DNA of 64,000 nucleotides from Phenylobacterium sp. SCN 70-31 (GTDB lineage: Bacteria; Pseudomonadota; Alphaproteobacteria; Caulobacterales; Caulobacteraceae), in contig NZ_MEEX01000006.1 in assembly GCF_001724605.1 (NCBI RefSeq), positions 1 through 64,000 on the forward strand, read 5' to 3'. Below, piece by piece: positions 1 to 8,789 of this stretch; position 1 is the stretch's first letter, and each line of letters opens with the position of its first letter. Position numbers and translations under genes: made by a program. The notes under the pieces were generated by a model that saw only the letters and a program-made list of their open reading frames with translations, searched no databases and had not been told where the DNA came from.

Positions 1-96
1 GGCTTCACCATCTGTGCTGACCTCCACCCAGCACACAGCTTGAATCATGATCCGCCTCCCCGCGGAATCTTCGATTCAATCTAGGGCCAACGCGCT

Positions 97-285
97 CTAA
101 CCTGTGCTGGCGGGAACGAGTCCGGCCTCTGCGATGCGGATCTCGTCCTTCACCTGGAGCTTGCGGCGCTTGAGGTCGCGAAGGCGAAGGTCGTCGGGTT
201 CGGGGCGACGCTGTTCGTCGCGCAGCATGCGGTCGATCCAGCGATGCTGTTCGTAGAGCCGATAGAGTCTGTGACTGATGGGCAA
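97..285 (-). CDS. DUF465 (YdcH-like) small protein
   Basis: A 62-residue charged protein of the DUF465/YdcH family, whose molecular role is not established. The family pattern is clear: an N-terminal HRLYRLYEQH segment, then DEQRRPEPDD followed by LRLRDLKRRKLQVKDEI, which should form an alpha-helical hairpin or coiled coil. The start is a TTG, chosen because a strong GGAGGAG sits 5 bases upstream and the family length (about 60-75 aa) fits. It stands alone; the Tad operon on the same strand ends about 220 bases upstream of it. Confidence 0.75.
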   Translation of the reverse strand: MPISHRLYRLYEQHRWIDRMLRDEQRRPEPDDLRLRDLKRRKLQVKDEIRIAEAGLVPASTG

Positions 286-506
286 ATTCGCTCCTCCGTG
301 CTGGAGGCGCGCCCGACCCCTGCTGCGGGGGGAGAGGCAAGATCGGGCCGGGCGCGCCTTTTCGCGCGGTCCGACATCACGATCGGGGGGATCGCCAGAG
401 GGGCCCGGTCCGCACCTTCAAGTTAGGCGACTATTCCGGGGGCGCCAGGGGGGCGAGAAAATAAAACATTGTTCTCTCTAGGCCGCCGTGTGTCAGCCGC
501 GGTCGG

Positions 507-1466
507 TCAACTCCCGGGCGTTCCCTCGCCGAAGACACGGATCAGGCGGGCGACGGCGGGCAGCATCAGGGCGCCGAGCAGGGCCGGGAAGATGAACAGG
601 ATGAGCGGCACGGTGAGCTTGGCCGAGAGACCCAGCGCCTTCTCCTCGGCCCGCAGCATCCGCTTGGCCCGCATGTCGGCCGAGAACACCGAGAGCGTTT
701 CACCAAGGCTGGTGCCCATCTCCTCGGCCTGGCGCAGCATGGTGGCCAGCGCGCGGGCGTCGTCGATGCCCAGGCGGTCGGCGAAGGCGGACCAGGCGTC
801 CTTGCGGGCCCGTCCCGCGCGCAGCTCCAGCACCAGGAACCGCAGGTGGATGGTGAGTTGGGGATAGCGGCGGTCAAGCTCCTCGGTCACGCGGGTGACC
901 GCCGCGTCGAGGGAAAGGCCCGCCTCGACCGACGCGACCAGCAGGTCGAGGAGATCGGGGAATCCGTCGGCGTACTCCCGCTCCCGCGTAGCCTTGCGGC
1001 TCTTGAGCACCATCTCGGGGCCGTAGAGGGCGACCAGCGAGACCCCGACGGCGAGGGCCAGAGCGCCCAGGTTGCCGCCCTTCTGTCCGATCATCATGGG
1101 CAGGGTGAGCACCACGGCGACGGTGGCCACGGCGAGGCAGGCGGCCTTCACCCCCAGGAAGATGACCGGAGCCTCGCGGTTGTAGTAGCCGGCCTGCATC
1201 AGGCGCGAGCGCAGCAGCGAGACCTGGGCGGGATCGCGGACTGCACTCTGCTGGCCCAGGCGGCGGACGCCTTCCAGGAGCCGGCCGCCAAGCGCCCCTC
1301 CGGACTCCTCGACAACCGGGGCCGAGCCCCCGGCCGCGGCGCCGGCGAGGCGGCTGCGCCGTTGGGCGCGGACCCGAAGCTCGCCGATTCCGAGCACGGC
1401 GAGACCGCCCACCGCGCCCAGGGTCAGCACCAGCCCCGCCACATAGATGAGCGTCTCGATCGGCAT
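507..1466 (-). CDS. tadC: Tad pilus inner-membrane platform protein TadC
   Basis: A 319-aa type II secretion F-domain protein, the second of the paired inner-membrane platform subunits of a Tad (tight adherence, Flp-type) pilus. An N-terminal membrane segment (about residues 5-27) is followed by a basic linker, two central hydrophobic segments (about 115-155), the F-domain helices around ADGFPDLLDLLVASVEAGLS, and a C-terminal hydrophobic hairpin near 280-310. It starts 3 bases after the tadB stop and is the last gene of the operon. No tadD, tadE or tadG follows within the roughly 500 bases left, only a DUF465 gene. Confidence 0.88.
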   Translation of the reverse strand: MPIETLIYVAGLVLTLGAVGGLAVLGIGELRVRAQRRSRLAGAAAGGSAPVVEESGGALGGRLLEGVRRLGQQSAVRDPAQVSLLRSRLMQAGYYNREAPVIFLGVKAACLAVATVAVVLTLPMMIGQKGGNLGALALAVGVSLVALYGPEMVLKSRKATREREYADGFPDLLDLLVASVEAGLSLDAAVTRVTEELDRRYPQLTIHLRFLVLELRAGRARKDAWSAFADRLGIDDARALATMLRQAEEMGTSLGETLSVFSADMRAKRMLRAEEKALGLSAKLTVPLILFIFPALLGALMLPAVARLIRVFGEGTPGS

Positions 1467-1469
1467 GGG

Positions 1470-2429
1470 TCAGAGCCGCATGTCGATCATGCGCCGCATG
1501 ATCATGTTGCCGAGGAAGATCCAGAAGCCCAGTCCGGCCAGGCCGAACTTCACCATCGGCTCGTCGATCACGTCGCCGTAGAAGCTGGGCGAGATCATCA
1601 CGATCAGGCCCAGCGCCAGGAACGGCGCGGCGGTCAGGATCATGGCAGAGGCGCGGCCCTCGGAGGATGCGGCCTTGATCTTCAGGCGCATCTTGTGGCG
1701 GTCGCGCACGGTGGTGGCGTTGAGCTTGAGCAGGCCGGTCAGGTTGCCGCCGGTGCGCTCCTGGAGGCGCACGGTGGCGGCGAACAGGTCGACGTCGGGA
1801 TGCTGGCAGCGGTCGGACATGCGCTCGACGGCCTGCTCCAGCGTAGCGCCATAGGCGATCTCGTCGGCGGCCATGCCGAACTCGGTGCCGATGGGATCGC
1901 TCATCTCGCGGCCGACCAGGCCCACCGCCGCGGGCACGGGGTGGCCGGCCTCTAGGCTGCGGACGATGATGTCCAGCGCCTGGGGAAGCTGGAAGCCCAG
2001 CGCGGTGTTGCGTTTGTTGGCGTAGACCTTGAGCACCATCAGCGGGATCAGGACGCCGCCGGCCAGCGCCCCGCCCAGGGCGGCGACCGGCATGCGGGTG
2101 AGGATCCCCGCCCCCGCGGCGCCCAGGATCGCGGCGGCGGCGACATAGGTGAGCCATTTCCGCTGATCGTAGGGCAGTCCCGAGGCGACGATGAGGTCCG
2201 AGAGCCAGCGCAGGCGCTCGGAGCGGGCGCCGCTGGCGGTGAGGCCTCGCTGCTTGCGCAGTTCGACCACCAGGGCCGAGATGCCCTCGACCTTTTCGCC
2301 CACCTTCAGGCGACGGTTCACCTGACGTTTCTGGGTGGCCACCGAGAGGAGGCCGGTCAGGCCCTGGACGCCGGCGAAGACCGCGGCGCCGATCATGATC
2401 ATGACGATGAGCCGGGCGTCGATATCCAT
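1470..2429 (-). CDS. tadB: Tad pilus inner-membrane platform protein TadB
   Basis: A 319-aa type II secretion F-domain protein, the partner of TadC in the inner-membrane platform that couples the CpaF ATPase to pilin assembly. The N-terminus is a membrane anchor (LIVMIMIGAAVFAGVQGL), a second hydrophobic pair lies near 95-130, and the F-domain contains LPQALDIIVRSLEAGHPVP followed by the conserved acidic segment DPIGTEFGMAADEI. A C-terminal hydrophobic pair ends the protein. Only 2 bases separate it from the cpaF stop, so translation is probably coupled. Confidence 0.88.
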   Translation of the reverse strand: MDIDARLIVMIMIGAAVFAGVQGLTGLLSVATQKRQVNRRLKVGEKVEGISALVVELRKQRGLTASGARSERLRWLSDLIVASGLPYDQRKWLTYVAAAAILGAAGAGILTRMPVAALGGALAGGVLIPLMVLKVYANKRNTALGFQLPQALDIIVRSLEAGHPVPAAVGLVGREMSDPIGTEFGMAADEIAYGATLEQAVERMSDRCQHPDVDLFAATVRLQERTGGNLTGLLKLNATTVRDRHKMRLKIKAASSEGRASAMILTAAPFLALGLIVMISPSFYGDVIDEPMVKFGLAGLGFWIFLGNMIMRRMIDMRL

Positions 2430-2431
2430 GC

Positions 2432-3820
2432 TCAGAGCGCCCGGTTGGGGTCGAAGTTGGCGGTGTCGTAGTGGATGCCCCGGCGCAGCATCTCGTCCAG
2501 GGCGCGCGGACGCAGGCCGGTGGCGCGGTGTTCGCCGTGGACCGTGCCGTCCTCGTCGGTGTGGGTGCGGTTGAACAGGAAGATGTCCTGCATCTGGACC
2601 ACCGCGCCCTCCATGCCGACGATCTCGGTGACGTGGGTGACCTTGCGCTTGCCGTCCGACAGGCGGTTCACCTGCACCACCATCCCGACCGCCGAGGCGA
2701 TCTGGTAGCGCACCGCGTCGGCGCCGATGTTCAGGCCGCCCATCGCCACCATCTGTTCCAGGCGGCTGATGGCCTCGCGCGGGTTGTTCGAGTGGATGGT
2801 GGCCATCGAGCCCTCGTGGCCGGTGTTCATGGCCTGGAGCATGTCGAACGCTTCTTCGGCGCGGACCTCGCCCAGGATCACGCGGTCGGGGCGCATCCGC
2901 AGGGCGTTCTTCACCAGCTCGCGCTGGCGGATTTCGCCCTTGCCCTCGATGTTCGGCGGGCGGGTCTCCATGCGCACCACGTGCGGCTGCTGGAGCTGGA
3001 GCTCGGCGGCGTCCTCGATGGTGATCAGGCGCTCGCCGTGGCTGATGGCGGCGGACAGGGCGTTCAGCAGGGTGGTCTTCCCCGAACCCGTGCCGCCCGA
3101 GATCACGGTGGAGACGCGGCTCCTGACCGCGCCGTGCAGGAACTCGGCCATCGCGGGGGTCATGGCGCCGAACTCGACCAGCTTCTCCAGCGTCAGCGGC
3201 TTCTTGGAGAACTTCCGGATCGAAACCGAACAGCCGTCGATGGCGATGGGCGGGATGGCGGCGTTCACGCGGCTGCCGTCGGGCAGGCGCGCATCGACCA
3301 TCGGCTGGCTCTCGTCGATGCGGCGGCCCACGCCGGCGACGATGCGGTTCACGATCCGCAGCAAGTGGTCGTTGTCGCGGAAGCGGATGGGGGTCAGCTC
3401 AAGCTCGCCGCGGCGCTCGACGTACACCTGGAACGGCCCGTTGATCAGGATGTCGTTGATCGACTCGTCCTTGAGCAGCGGCTCGATCGGCCCCAGCCCC
3501 ACCATCTCGTCGAAGATCGAGGCGCCGAGGACGTCGAGTTCCTTGGCGTTGAGCGCCATGCGTTCCAGCCGGGCGAACTCGGTCACCTGGCCCAGGACCT
3601 GGCGACGCAGTTCGCCTTCCTCCAGCTTGTCCAGCTTGGCGAGGTCGAGTTCGTCGATCAGACGGGCGTGGAGCCGCAGGCGCAGGTCCAGGTTGGGGTC
3701 GCGCGGCGGCCCCTTGGCGGGTTTCGGCTCGGCCTTGGCGACCGGCTGCGGCGCGGGGGTGGCGGCGGGCGCGGGCTTCGGGGTCGCCGGCGCCGAACGG
3801 GCGAGGCTGAACCGTCCCAT
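2432..3820 (-). CDS. cpaF: Tad pilus assembly ATPase CpaF/TadA
   Basis: A 462-aa hexameric secretion ATPase that powers Tad pilus extension at the cytoplasmic face. A proline/alanine-rich N-terminal tail (residues 10-40) precedes the conserved N-terminal domain. The Walker A GGTGSGKT is at 242-249, and the Asp box/Walker B region VILGEVRAEEAFDML and His box GHEGSMATIHSN follow. The ATG at 3820 overlaps the cpaE stop by one base (TGATG). A longer open frame continues upstream in this register but would lie inside cpaE and has no family homology, so this start is preferred. Confidence 0.92.
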   Translation of the reverse strand: MGRFSLARSAPATPKPAPAATPAPQPVAKAEPKPAKGPPRDPNLDLRLRLHARLIDELDLAKLDKLEEGELRRQVLGQVTEFARLERMALNAKELDVLGASIFDEMVGLGPIEPLLKDESINDILINGPFQVYVERRGELELTPIRFRDNDHLLRIVNRIVAGVGRRIDESQPMVDARLPDGSRVNAAIPPIAIDGCSVSIRKFSKKPLTLEKLVEFGAMTPAMAEFLHGAVRSRVSTVISGGTGSGKTTLLNALSAAISHGERLITIEDAAELQLQQPHVVRMETRPPNIEGKGEIRQRELVKNALRMRPDRVILGEVRAEEAFDMLQAMNTGHEGSMATIHSNNPREAISRLEQMVAMGGLNIGADAVRYQIASAVGMVVQVNRLSDGKRKVTHVTEIVGMEGAVVQMQDIFLFNRTHTDEDGTVHGEHRATGLRPRALDEMLRRGIHYDTANFDPNRAL

Positions 3821-4998
3821 CAGGCGGCCCTGCTGGCGTCGCGGCGCAGGGGCTGGGCCGACAGGCGGTCGACCAGATTCTGCACGTCCTTGACGATCTT
3901 GGACTTGGGCCGGTGCTGGGCGATCGGGCCGCCCAGGTTGGCCGAGGCGGCGGCGGCTTCCCAGTCGGAGCTGATCCCGGCCTCGGCCTTGCGCTGAAGC
4001 GCCTTCTCGGCCTCGGACATCGACGGGGCGGGCCCGAACATCCGGCTGGCCAGGCGGTTCAGCACGATGCGGGGACGCAGGCCCGAGTTCACGCTGTCCT
4101 CGATCTCGTCGGAATGGGCGCGGGCCGCCAGCAGCGCGGGAACCGTCAGCTCGGAGATCACCAGCACCTCGTCGCAGCCGGCGAGCGCCTCGAGGGTCCA
4201 GGGCCGGCGATGGCGCGGAATGTCCAGGACCACCCACTCGTAGCACTCGCAGACGACTTCGAGCATCCGGAGCATCGACTCGCGGCTCATGGCGTCGAAG
4301 GCGTCGGCGTCGCGGACGCCCGCGATCAGGTCGAGCCCCTTCGACACCGGCGTGACGAACGCGTGCAGCATGGCCGCGTCGATCCGGTCGGCCGCCTGGC
4401 CGAAATCGGCGAGGCGGGTGGTGGGCGAACAGCCGAGGTAGGCGGCGGCGGCCCCGTCGGCCAGGTTCAGGTCCACGAGGCAGACCGCGCGGTCCCGGGC
4501 GGCGCGCTGGGCCAGGGTGTGGGCGATCTCGATGGCGATGGTCGTGGCGCCCGAACCCCCGACGGCGCCGGTGACGCCCCAGCAGCGCGACTCGACGCCG
4601 GAAGCCGCGGGCGCGGCTGCAGGCTGGCCCTGGGCGAGAAGCGCCTGGACCGCCGCGGCGAGCTGCTCGGGCGTGAACGGGGCCTCGAGGATATCGGCCG
4701 CCGGCATCCGCAGGACGTTGCGCACGAGCCCCGCGGGCAGGTTCTCGCCCGCCACGAGGACCGGCGGCGGCGCGCGCAGGGCCGACAGGGCGCGGATCAC
4801 GGTCGCCATCGCGGCGGCGTCCCACGCGTCGGCGTCGATCAGGACGAGGTCGGCGGGCTCGACGCCCAGTGCGGCGACCTGCTCGATGGCGCCGGCCTCG
4901 AAGCGGCTCCCGGCGAGGGCGTTGTCGGCGTAGGCGGCGAGGCCGGCGCCCAGGGCCAGGATACGCTGCCCGGTAAGCGGTACTGAACGTGCGCTCAA
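3820..4998 (-). CDS. cpaE: Tad pilus localisation ATPase-like CpaE/TadZ
   Basis: A 392-aa MinD/ParA-like protein that positions the Tad machine. Residues 10-120 form a receiver-like domain (ADLVLIDADAW). The P-loop region GAVGGSGATT lacks the usual lysines of KGGxGKT, as is normal for CpaE/TadZ, and CLVDLNLADG and WVVLDIPRHRRPWT are the following switch-like motifs. The start is a TTG overlapping the cpaC stop (GTTGA) with a GA-rich Shine-Dalgarno (GGGGGAGGGG) just upstream; the next ATG would remove the receiver-like domain. In Caulobacter cpaD lies between cpaC and cpaE, but here there is no room for it. Confidence 0.85.
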   Translation of the reverse strand: MSARSVPLTGQRILALGAGLAAYADNALAGSRFEAGAIEQVAALGVEPADLVLIDADAWDAAAMATVIRALSALRAPPPVLVAGENLPAGLVRNVLRMPAADILEAPFTPEQLAAAVQALLAQGQPAAAPAASGVESRCWGVTGAVGGSGATTIAIEIAHTLAQRAARDRAVCLVDLNLADGAAAAYLGCSPTTRLADFGQAADRIDAAMLHAFVTPVSKGLDLIAGVRDADAFDAMSRESMLRMLEVVCECYEWVVLDIPRHRRPWTLEALAGCDEVLVISELTVPALLAARAHSDEIEDSVNSGLRPRIVLNRLASRMFGPAPSMSEAEKALQRKAEAGISSDWEAAAASANLGGPIAQHRPKSKIVKDVQNLVDRLSAQPLRRDASRAA

Positions 4999-6341
4999 CG
5001 CCCCTCCCCCTCGGCGAATGGGCCTTGGCCGAAGGGCCTGTCGCCGGACTTGCCGTCCAGCATCAGCCGCTCGGCGGACGGTTCGCGGCCGGGTAGGGCG
5101 TCGAGGCGTTCGACGCGGTGGTCGGCCGGCGTCGACAGACGCGGCGTGACGAGGATCAGCAGCTCGCTCTCCTGGCGCTTCCAGCGCGCCGAGCGGAAGA
5201 GGGCGCCCAGAACCGGGACATCGCCGATCCAGGGGGTCTGCTGGACCACGTTCTCGTAGCCGCGCTGGAAGAGGCCCGCCATCGCGAAGGTGTCGCCGTC
5301 GCGCAACTCCAGCGTGGTGTTGGCGCGGCGCACGGTGAGGGCCGGGACGGTGAGCTGGTTCAGGGTCAGGGCGTTGTTGTAGTCCAGCGCGCTCACCTCG
5401 GGCTCGACCGCCAGGCGGATCCAGCCGTTGTGCTGCACCACGGGCACGAAGTTCAGCTTCACGCCGTAGGGCCGGAACTCGATCACGATCCGGCCCAGGT
5501 CCTGGGGCACGGGGAACGGGAACTCGCCGCCGGCCAGGAAGCTCGCCTTCTGGCCCGAGATGGCCACCAGGTTGGGCTTGGCCAGGGTGCGGACGACGCC
5601 CTTGTCCTCCAGCGCCTGGAGCTGGGTCTGGATGTTGGCGGCGTTCCAACCGCCGTTCGTGCCGATCGAACCGTGGGGCGGATTGACCCCGATCAGACCC
5701 GTCCCGGTCACCACGGCGAACGACTCGTTGAAGATGTTCAGGTTGAAGCCCATGTCCTTCAGGGCCGAGCGGTTGGCCTCCAGGATGCGGACTTCGAGGA
5801 TCACCTGCTGAGCGTTCTGCACCGTCAGGCGCGAGATCACCGAGTCGGGGGCGTAGGACTGGGCGATCTTCTCGGCGCTGTTCTGGACGCCCGAGTTGGA
5901 CACCTCGCCGGCCAGCATCAGCATCTCGCCCAGGTTCCGGACCTGGATCGGCTCGCCGGGGAAGGCGGCCCGCAGGTCCTGCTGCAGGCCGTCGGCGTCA
6001 TGGCCGACGCGGACGTCGATGACTTCCGAGAGGCCGCCGCCGCGCCCGTAGACCAGCATGTTGGTGGCGCCGAACTCGATGCCCTGGACGTAGAACGACG
6101 ACTCCGACGTCGCCGTGACCTTGGCGATCTCGGGCTGGGCGACGACGATGCGCGACGCCGGGCCGGGCAGGCGGAACGACAGCGATTTGTCCCGCGGAAC
6201 GTGGATGGTGCGGCGCAGGACGGGCTCGCTCGCCAGGATCTGGGCGGCGGCGGGCGTCGCAGTCGCCAGGGTTGCGCCGGTCAGCGAGAACGCGAGCAGC
6301 GCGCTCAGGACGGTTCGGGACATTTTGGGCAGGCGGGTCAT
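4995..6341 (-). CDS. cpaC: Tad pilus outer-membrane secretin CpaC/RcpA
   Basis: A 448-aa secretin forming the outer-membrane channel of the Tad pilus. The signal peptide is SRTVLSALLAFSLTGATLA with probable cleavage after ATPAAA. A pilus-type N-terminal BON-like/N0 domain (IHVPRDKSLSFRLPGPASRI) and BON repeat are followed by the secretin core, with VILEVRILEANRSALKDMG and the C-terminal GxxPxLG-type stretch TPWIGDVPVLGALFRS, ending LILVTPRL. The ATG at 6341 lies 5 bases after cpaB and gives the signal peptide at the very N-terminus. An open frame extends further upstream but only through cpaB antisense to its function. Confidence 0.9.
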   Translation of the reverse strand: MTRLPKMSRTVLSALLAFSLTGATLATATPAAAQILASEPVLRRTIHVPRDKSLSFRLPGPASRIVVAQPEIAKVTATSESSFYVQGIEFGATNMLVYGRGGGLSEVIDVRVGHDADGLQQDLRAAFPGEPIQVRNLGEMLMLAGEVSNSGVQNSAEKIAQSYAPDSVISRLTVQNAQQVILEVRILEANRSALKDMGFNLNIFNESFAVVTGTGLIGVNPPHGSIGTNGGWNAANIQTQLQALEDKGVVRTLAKPNLVAISGQKASFLAGGEFPFPVPQDLGRIVIEFRPYGVKLNFVPVVQHNGWIRLAVEPEVSALDYNNALTLNQLTVPALTVRRANTTLELRDGDTFAMAGLFQRGYENVVQQTPWIGDVPVLGALFRSARWKRQESELLILVTPRLSTPADHRVERLDALPGREPSAERLMLDGKSGDRPFGQGPFAEGEGR

Positions 6342-6346
6342 GTCGA

Positions 6347-7255
6347 TCAGCTCTTGGCGCTCGGGCCGGCGTCGGCGGCGGGACCTTGCAGGCTGGGGGC
6401 CTTCGTGTCGGGCGCCGGGGAGATCTTCGGCCGGCTGCGCTTGGCGGGTTCGCCCTCGACGATGAGGATGGCCGAGTAGGGCCGCGCCGGACCGGCGGCC
6501 CGCGCCGCACCGCCGCCGCCCAGAAAGTCGCCGGTACGGATGGGCGGGGCCTTGGCGATCTCGGCGGCGCCGTTGCGCCGGAGCGCCAGCGACAGCTCGC
6601 CGAGGGTGGCCGCGACCGACAGCTTCTGGGCGTTCTCGACCGAGACCTCGATGGTGGCGGTGCTGGGCGCCGCCGGCTTGTCGGAGGTGGGGTCGGCGTT
6701 CAGGTTCATGCCCAGCACGCGGGCGTTCTGGACCACCACATAGGAGATGTAGTTGCGCTGCGGCCCGTCGGGCGTGAGGTCGCGGATCAGGACGACGTCC
6801 ACGTGGTCGCCCGGCATGGCGTGGCCGCCCACGCCCGCGGCGTCGTCGACCTTCAGCGTGTAGGCGCGCATGCCCTCGGTGATGGCGGCCGAGACGGTGG
6901 GCCGCGAACCGGGGCCCGACAGCTTGGCCGGCAGCAGCGGTTCGCGCTCGGCGATGGGGAAGAGGGCCACGGGCGGGCCGCCCTTGTCGGCCGACATGAT
7001 GACGTCGAGCGAGGCGTAGGCGCCGTCGGGCAGGACCGACTTCGGAACCTTGATGACCGTGAGCATCCCGGGCTCGAGCTTTTCGCCGTACTTGATCGCC
7101 CTGGAGGCGACGACCACGGGTTCGCCCTGGACCTCGGCGCGCACGATCGGGTTCCGCGCCGAGGCGGCGTTCGGGAGCGCGATCTTGGCGATGAACAGGG
7201 CGCCCAGGCCGAGGGCGGCCGAGGCCGCCAGACTGACGATGGTGACGACGCGCAT
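6347..7255 (-). CDS. cpaB: Tad pilus assembly protein CpaB/RcpC
   Basis: A 302-aa periplasmic, membrane-anchored protein of the Tad machine. It has one N-terminal membrane segment (VSLAASAALGLGALFIAKIAL), a SAF domain (about 45-105; VVVASRAIKYGEKLEPGML, typical of CpaB), then the RcpC beta domain containing AITEGMRAYTLKVDDAAGVG and PGDHVDVVLI. The C-terminus is a Pro/Ala-rich disordered tail. It is the first gene of the operon; the promoter must lie in the 179-base gap shared with the divergent aldo/keto reductase. No pilin gene precedes it. Confidence 0.9.
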   Translation of the reverse strand: MRVVTIVSLAASAALGLGALFIAKIALPNAASARNPIVRAEVQGEPVVVASRAIKYGEKLEPGMLTVIKVPKSVLPDGAYASLDVIMSADKGGPPVALFPIAEREPLLPAKLSGPGSRPTVSAAITEGMRAYTLKVDDAAGVGGHAMPGDHVDVVLIRDLTPDGPQRNYISYVVVQNARVLGMNLNADPTSDKPAAPSTATIEVSVENAQKLSVAATLGELSLALRRNGAAEIAKAPPIRTGDFLGGGGAARAAGPARPYSAILIVEGEPAKRSRPKISPAPDTKAPSLQGPAADAGPSAKS

Positions 7256-7434
7256 TCGCTTCCCGGCCGACGCTTTTCTGGTTGCGTGGCGACGTTAACG
7301 ACGTGCGCCTTAGGGTATCCCGAACAAACAGGGTGAAGATCGCGGTAGGGTTTCTGAAGGGCCGGTATCCGCTGGCGCGACGGGCGGCCCCACGGCTAGG
7401 CTGGGGCCCAGAAAAGAGGCGGAGAGGACGCGCG

Positions 7435-8364
7435 ATGAAGGTGAGGCGACTGGGGAATTCCGGGCTCAAGGTCAGTGTCGTCGGCCTGGGCTGCAACAAC
7501 TTCGGCATGCGGATCGACGCGGCCCAGACCGAGGCCGTGGTGAACGCCGCCATCGACGCGGGGATCACGCTCTTCGACACCGCCGACGTCTATGGCGGGA
7601 CTCAGTCGGAGGTGTTCCTGGGCCGGGCGCTGGGCAAGCGCCGCCACGAGGTGGTGCTGGCCACCAAGTTCGGGATGGCCGTGGGCGGCGACCCGAAGAA
7701 GAAGGGCGGCTCGCGCCGGTGGATCATGCAGGCGGTGGAGGACAGCCTGCAGCGGCTAGGGACCGACTACATCGACCTCTACCAGCACCACAGTCCCGAC
7801 CCCGACACCCCGGTCGACGAGACCCTGCGGGCGCTGGACGACCTCGTGACCCAGGGCAAGGTCCGCTACCTGGGCAATTCGAACTACACGGGCTGGCAGA
7901 TCGCCGACGCCGACTGGACGGCCGCGGGCCAGACGCGCTTCGTCTCGGCCCAGAACCTCTATTCCCTGCTGGAGCGGGACGTGGAGCGCGAGGTGCTGCC
8001 CGCGTGCGAACATTTCGGCCTGGGCTTTCTGCCGTTCTTCCCGCTGGCGTCGGGCCTGCTGTCGGGCAAGTACGCGCGGGGTGTGGCGCCGCCCGAGGGC
8101 ACGCGGCTGGCGGCGTGGGGCGCACGGGGCCAGGCGGCGATGAGCGAGGCCAGCTTCGACAAGGTCGAGGCTCTGACGGCCTGGGCCGAGGCGCGCGGCC
8201 ATACGATCCTGCAACTGGCCTTCGCATGGCTGCTGGGCCACGAGGCGGTCAGCTCGGTGATCGCCGGCGCCACGACGGTCGAACAGGTCAACACCAACGC
8301 CGCCACCGCGGACTGGGCCCTGACGCCGGAAGAGGTGGAAGAGGTCGCGAAGCTGGTGGGCTGA
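7435..8364 (+). CDS. Aldo/keto reductase family oxidoreductase
   Basis: A 309-aa cytosolic NADPH-dependent aldo/keto reductase with a TIM-barrel fold; the substrate is not evident. The catalytic tetrad is recognisable as Asp48 and Tyr53 in FDTADVYGG, Lys78 in ATKFG and His118 in YQHHSPD. The C-terminal cofactor region is VIAGATTVEQVNTNA, as in YajO/YghZ-like members. The ATG at 7435 follows GGAGAGGA and matches the family N-terminus (MKVRRLGNSGLKVS). It is divergent from cpaB and appears monocistronic. Confidence 0.87.
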   Translation: MKVRRLGNSGLKVSVVGLGCNNFGMRIDAAQTEAVVNAAIDAGITLFDTADVYGGTQSEVFLGRALGKRRHEVVLATKFGMAVGGDPKKKGGSRRWIMQAVEDSLQRLGTDYIDLYQHHSPDPDTPVDETLRALDDLVTQGKVRYLGNSNYTGWQIADADWTAAGQTRFVSAQNLYSLLERDVEREVLPACEHFGLGFLPFFPLASGLLSGKYARGVAPPEGTRLAAWGARGQAAMSEASFDKVEALTAWAEARGHTILQLAFAWLLGHEAVSSVIAGATTVEQVNTNAATADWALTPEEVEEVAKLVG

Positions 8365-8400
8365 GGTCCGTTCCGGCGGACGGCGTTGGCGGTCCGGGCG

Positions 8401-8700
8401 TCAGACGCCCGTGGTCGGGCCGACGCCGCGGCCATCCGTGGGCAGGCTGTTCCACGGCGATGAGGTGTGGGCGTCGAACGCCGCCTTCAGCGCCCGGGCG
8501 CGCGCAATCAGGTCTTGCGCGCGCCGGGACAGGTCGTCTTCGGCGTCGGCCGGCGCGGTGAAGGTCGGTCGATAGGCGTCGATCTCGGCCATGAGCCGTC
8601 CAAGTTCGGCGGTCTCGGCCTCGCTCGCCGCGCTGGCGTCGAGGCGGCGGACGACCTCCTCTAGCGCGGCTTCGAAGGCGTCCTGGGTCCGGATGGTCAT
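8401..8700 (-). CDS. Hypothetical helical protein, 99 aa
   Basis: No family recognised. The product is 99 aa, largely alpha-helical and acidic in the first two thirds (AFEAALEEVVRRLDASAASEAETAELG), with an Ala/Arg-rich helix LIARARALKAAFDAH and a Gly/Pro-rich tail. A GAGGAG ribosome-binding site sits 7 bases before the ATG, and third-position GC looks like the neighbours, so it is probably real. The N-terminal third loosely recalls HigA-like antitoxin N-termini, but no helix-turn-helix or partner toxin is present. Confidence 0.55.
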   Translation of the reverse strand: MTIRTQDAFEAALEEVVRRLDASAASEAETAELGRLMAEIDAYRPTFTAPADAEDDLSRRAQDLIARARALKAAFDAHTSSPWNSLPTDGRGVGPTTGV

Positions 8701-8789
8701 GGCGGGCTCCTCGCTGTAGCGAAGAGAGAACGCCGGCGCGCGGAGGGGAGTTGCGGGCGTCCGCGCCCGACCGCCTTAGGGCCGTGGAT

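Noticed and set aside
5-340. Minus-strand 111-codon open frame overlapping the DUF465 gene
   Set aside because: Arg/Pro-rich composition typical of a wrong frame; DUF465 has a ribosome-binding site and family match.
846-1955. Long plus-strand open frame opposite tadB and tadC
   Set aside because: His/Gly/Arg-rich antisense product with no motif; the Tad genes explain the region.
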